Shown here: in pieces, positions 60,446 to 64,000 of the stretch
Numbering within the stretch: the stretch's first letter is position 1
How the letters are laid out: each line of letters opens with the position of its first letter
Assembly: GCF_003265705.1 (NCBI RefSeq)
Contig: NW_020312775.1
Coordinates: 1,906,270 to 1,970,269 of the forward strand
Reading direction: 5' to 3'
Length of the DNA stretch: 64,000 nt
DNA from: Callorhinus ursinus
Taxonomy: Eukaryota; Chordata; Mammalia; Carnivora; Otariidae
Translations under genes and position numbers: made by a program
Notes under the pieces: model-generated
Database searches by the model: none
What the model was told of the DNA's origin: nothing
Seen by the model: the letters and a program-made list of their open reading frames with translations, nothing else

Positions 60446-61570
60446 TTAGGCTCTCTCTTTGCTCTTGAGGACCCCTTTCAATATTTCTTGTAGGGCTGGT
60501 TTTGTGTTTGCAAATTCCTTTAGTTTTTGTTTGTCCTGGAAGCTTTTTATCTCTCCTTCTATTTTCAGCAACAGCCTAGCTGGATATAATATTCTTGCCC
60601 TTATATTTTTTTCATTTCTTGCTCTGAATATATCATGCCAATCCTTTCTGGCCTGCCAGGTCTCTGTGGATAGGTTGTTGCCAATCTGATGTTTCTTTTT
60701 TTTTTAAAGATTTTATTTATTTGTTTGACAGAGAGAGGGACAGCAAGAGAGGGAACACAAGCAGGGGGAGTGGGAGAGGGAGAAGCAGGCTTCCCGCCAA
60801 GCAGGGAGCCTGATGCGGGGCTCGATCCCAGGATCCTGGGATCATGACCTGAGCCGAAGGCAGGCGCTTAATGACTGAGCCACCCAGGCGCCCCCAATCT
60901 GATGTTTCTACCATTGTAGGTTACAGACCTCTTGTCCCGAGCTGCTTTCAGGATTTTCTCTTTGTCTCCGAGACTCATAAGTTTTACTATTAGATGTTGG
61001 GGTGTTTACCTATTTTTATTGATTTTGGGGGGGTGTCTCTGTGCCTCCTGGATTTTGATGCCTGTTTCCTTCCCCAAATTAGGGAAGTTCTCTGCTATAA
61101 TTTGTTCCAATATACCTCTGCTCCTCTCTCTCTTTCAACTTCTTCTTGGATCCCAATTATTCTAATATTATTTTTTCTTATGATATCACTTATCTCTCGA
61201 ATTCTGTCCTTGTGATCCAGTAGTTGTTTTTCTCTCTTTCTCTCAGCTTCTTTATTCTCCATCATTTGGTCTTCTATATCACTAATTCTCTCTTTTGTCT
61301 CATTTATCCTAGGAGTTAGAGCCTCCATTTTTGATTGCACCTCATTAATAACCTTTTTGATTTCAACTTGGTTAGATTTTAGTTCTTTTATTTCTCCAGA
61401 AAGGGTTTCTCTAGTATCATCCATGCTTTTTTTGAGCCCAGCTAGTATCTTTAAAATCGTCATTCTGAACTCTATTTCTGACATCTTACTAATGTCCGTA
61501 TTGATCAGGTCCCTGGAAGTCAATACTGCCTCTTGTTCTTTTTTTGAGGTGATTTTTTCCATCTTGTCAT
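60446..61570 (-). pseudogene. L1 ORF1 (RNA-binding chaperone protein), copy N, SINE-interrupted
   Basis: The family start MTRWKKSPQKK lies at 61570. A slip in an A-run then moves the reading into the frame of 61562-61095, which holds the N-terminal region, a long coiled coil (NETKERISDIEDQMMENKEA) and the beginning of the RRM (NNIRIIGIQEE). The RRM continues in other frames to about 60910, where a SINEC is inserted. The C-terminal domain is clear after it: ETWQARKDWHDIFRARNEK, then LQEILKGVLKSKERA and TAA at 60446-60448. The two frameshifts and the SINE inactivate it. Confidence 0.88.
60697..60893 (-). mobile_element. Full-length SINEC inside L1 ORF1
   Basis: The reversed element has (GA)n near 60730-60750 and a head GAGCCACCCAGGCGCCC near 60877-60893. 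Direct repeats CCAATCTGATGTTTCT at 60681-60696 and 60894-60909 are identical (16 bp). Confidence 0.97.
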
Positions 61571-61729
61571 TTTGTCCAGAGGAGAATAGATGAATGAGAG
61601 AACAAAATGCTTACAGGGTAACAATGACTCAGAAAAATATACACTAAACAAATCAGAAGAGACCTGAAACCGGGGAAAAGAAAGGCAAAGAAAGAAAAAA
61701 GAAAAAAAAAAGAATATGATTAAATATGA

Positions 61730-62089
61730 TCAGGCTGGTGAATAGGTCAGTTCTACACACTAGATTTTGGGTGTATTTTGGTCTGTTAGAAGAAACTGCC
61801 TCCCAAGATTTTAAAGAAAGAAAAACTTATATATGTACAAAAATAAGGGTAAATATGATGAAGGGATGGAATATGACTGTAAAGGTGAAAATTATAAAAG
61901 ATTTTATAAAAGGAATTGGTAAGACGTTGTTTGAGTAAAGAAAGAAGAGAAATTTTAAAAAAGGGGGGGAGCGAATGTGGTCAGGCAGGAGACTAGAACA
62001 AAGCCATACACTAGAGATTTAGGGTATATTTTGGTCTATTAGAAGCAACTGTATCCCAAAATTTTAAAGAGAGAAAATATATATATATA

Positions 62090-62141
<52 letters not shown>

Positions 62142-62290
62142 AAAAATAAGGTTAACTACTATGAAGGGATAGAATATGACTCTAAAAATGAACAATAAAA
62201 AAGATTTTTAGAAAAGGGATTGATAAGATGTTGGTTGAAAAAGGGAAAAAGAGAAATTCAAAAAAAAAGAAAAAGAAAGGAAAATTAAAA
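61730..62290. repeat. Two tandem ~250-300 bp units in the L1 5' UTR
   Basis: Unit 1 and unit 2 share ordered blocks: CACACTAGATTTTGGGTGTATTTTGG-like (61756 and 62008), TTAGAAG(A/C)AACTG (61788 and 62040), GAAGGGAT(G/A)GAATATGACT (61860 and 62163), AAAAG(A)GGATTG(A/G)TAAGA near 61912 and 62214. Unit 2 is longer because of an (AT)n expansion. Confidence 0.88.
62080..62142. repeat. (AT)n microsatellite in the L1 5' UTR
   Basis: About 25 AT units with two ATACCA breaks, inside tandem unit 2. Confidence 0.92.
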
Positions 62291-63365
62291 AAAATTAACT
62301 TTGGAATACTAAAGAATCAGGGGGAAAAAAGTCATGAATTCTATGTGCTGTATTTTCCTAGTGCTAGAGTTCTTCAGTTCTCATTGATGGGTAAACTTGG
62401 TCTTGGCTGGCTGTTCTTGCTGATCTTCTGGGGGACGGGCCTGTTGCTGTGGTTCCCAAATGTCTTTGCCTGGAGGCGCAATTGCCCCGCCCTTGCCAGG
62501 GCAGCCTAAGTAATCTGCTTGGGTTTGCTCTCAGAGCTTTTTTTCCCTGCAAGCTTTCCGTACAGCTTTGGAGGACGAGAATGGAAATGGTAGCCTCCCA
62601 ATCTCTACTCTGGAGGAGCCAAGAACTTGGGGCCTCACTCCTCAGTGAGACCCCAGAGAAAAGCTGTCAGTCAATCCCGTCTCCCAGGTCTCTGGCCGCT
62701 CTCCATGCTCACCTGGCCTGTGACCGAGCGTTTCTATCTCTGGCACATGACCCCATTTGGAGTCTCCAAACCCAGCAGATTCCTGCGGTGCGGGTCTGCA
62801 CCGCTTCTCCTGGGGGAGGAAGGGGAGCCTCCCTGGATCTGCTGCTTCTTGGGTCCCTGCTGGAAGAGCAGTGGCCCAACTATGCTGCGGATCACAGTTT
62901 ATGGAGCTGAGAGCCCACTCCTCAGCTCCTCTTTGCAGCTGGCTTCCCTGCTCCGATACCTAGGAGCTCTGCCCCACTCAGGCACCCCTGGTCTTTCTGT
63001 GACCCCAGGGGTCCTGAGACCACACTGTCCCAGCGAGGGTTCCACACCCTGCTTAGCCGCTGGAGCGATGTCCCTCAGTGGAGCCGACTTCTAAAAGTTC
63101 TGATTTTGTGCTCCGCTGCTCTATCACTTGCTGATAGTTGGCTAAGGAGGCTCCCTCCCCTTGCAGTCTATCACCTCGAATTCACTTCTCCCCACGTCCT
63201 ACCTTCCAGAAAGTGGTTGCTTGTCTGTTCAGAGAGTTGATGCTATTCTTTTCTTTGATCTCCTGTTGAGTTTGTACGTGTTCAGAATGGTTTGATACCT
63301 ACCTAGCTGAATTCCTGGGACCAGATGAACTTTAGGTCTCCTACTCCTCCGCCTTCTTGCTCCTC

Positions 63366-64000
63366 CTCCAGTTTGGAATTTTTTGATTGCCAATTCAATG
63401 TCTTTGCTGGTTTTTGGTCTGTTCAAATTTTCTATTTCTTCCTGTTTCTGTTTTTGTAGTTTATATTATTCTAGGAATTTATCCACTTCTCCCAAGTTGT
63501 TCACTTTGTTGATATATATTTTTTCATAATATGCTCTTATAATTATTTGTATTTATGTAGTGATGGTTATTTCTCCTCTCTCATTTGTGATTTTATTTAT
63601 TTGTGCCCTTTATTTTTCTTTTTAGAGTGGAAAGGAAGGAGCAAAACTGTGTTTATTTTCTTTTTTAAATTTTCTTATTTACTTGAGCCCTTTCTCTTTT
63701 TTTTTCCTTGATAATTATGGCTAGAGGTTTATCAATTGTATTGATTTTTTTGAAGAACCAGCTCCTGGTTTCAATAATCTGCTCTATTTTTTATTTTATT
63801 TTTTTAGGTTCTATAATATTTTATTTCTGCTCTAATCTCTATTGGTTCCTTCCTTCTGTTGGTTTTTTGTTTTGTTTGTTAATCTTTTCCTAGCTTCTTT
63901 AGGTGTAACATTAGATTGTTTATTTGAGATTTTTCTTGCTTCTTGAGGCAGGCCTATAGTGCCTTAAACTTCACTCTTAGGACCACTTTTGCTGAATCCC
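63366..64000 (-). mobile_element. L1 (copy O), ORF2 part, continues beyond the window
   Basis: Reversed ORF2 from the RT N-terminal region (MNRPKTSKDIELAIKKFQ at 63426-63373) through the linker (near 63650-63900) to the window edge. The frames are broken. Copy N's 5' end abuts it. Confidence 0.8.

Larger units (their letters stand above)
56285..63365 (-). mobile_element. Full-length-structure L1 (copy N)
   Basis: The reversed element has every part of an L1: 3' tail and UTR (56285-56568), ORF2 (56569-60381), ORF1 (60446-61570, split by a SINE) and 5' UTR (61571-about 63365) ending in CTCCTCCGCCTTCTTGCTCC (63344-63363), the reversed 5' terminus. It is about 7.1 kb including a 197-bp SINE. The ORFs contain frameshifts, so it is not expected to be active. 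No target repeat was confirmed. The right flank is another L1. Confidence 0.9.
61571..63365 (-). promoter_or_regulatory. L1 5' UTR / internal promoter region, copy N
   Basis: About 1.8 kb lies between the ORF1 start and the 5' end. The ORF1-proximal part holds two tandem units (about 61730-61978 and 61979-62290) and the distal part (62340-63365) is GC-rich. In known L1s the sense promoter lies here. Open frames such as 62449-62910 are compositional. Confidence 0.7.

Noticed and set aside
62449..63094. Two overlapping 150-codon frames on the plus strand
   Set aside because: GC-rich L1 5' UTR read antisense. No domain, and the region is fully explained by the element.

Overview
This is mammalian nuclear DNA from a carnivore. 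Ten or eleven copies of a tRNA-derived SINE with the typical carnivore head, (CT)n tract and A-rich tail (SINEC/Can-SINE family) are scattered through it, and LINE-1 (L1) elements have the matching carnivore 3' UTR. The SINE tail resembles the version I associate with arctoid caniforms (bears, seals, mustelids) more than that of dog or cat; the species call is an inference. There is no bacterial or phage content, no CRISPR array, and no intact host protein-coding gene. By rough estimate more than half of the window is L1.

Layout. 336-4153 is a 5'-truncated L1 on the minus strand with a 15-bp target-site duplication. 4848-7226 is an intron-less retrocopy of TRAPPC10, itself split by a short L1 insertion (5353-5591) and ending in an unrelated, unidentified polyadenylated cDNA end. 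7950-28990 is a pile of nested L1s: ancient copies carry younger insertions at 9858-10411, 12894-13103 and 13800-19686, followed by a further near full-length L1 at 20165-26625. Several of these contain SINEs, and a solo-type LTR lies at 26816-27369. 29290-33430 is a plus-strand L1 whose 3' end holds a mosaic of inverted and copied pieces. 33430-43300 is mostly unique sequence with MIRs, SINEs, short L1s and microsatellites. 43300-44870 is an intron-less ARMC10 retrocopy (minus) with a CpG-rich 5' end and one frameshift. 44880-56280 is mostly unique sequence with old repeats, a very young-looking 129-bp L1 tail (48528-48656) and an MLT1-type LTR. 56285-63365 is a full-length-structure L1 (minus) with ORF2, ORF1 (split by a SINE) and a 5' UTR with tandem monomer-like units. 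The window ends inside another minus-strand L1.

No set of genes works together here. The window mainly records retrotransposition: L1 proteins are the known agents that mobilise L1, SINE and mRNA copies, and target-site duplications and poly(A) tails of that kind are visible throughout. The least ordinary signals are the template-switch mosaic at 32857-33060, the chimeric TRAPPC10 retrocopy, the well-preserved ARMC10 retrocopy, and the tandem units in the L1 5' UTR.
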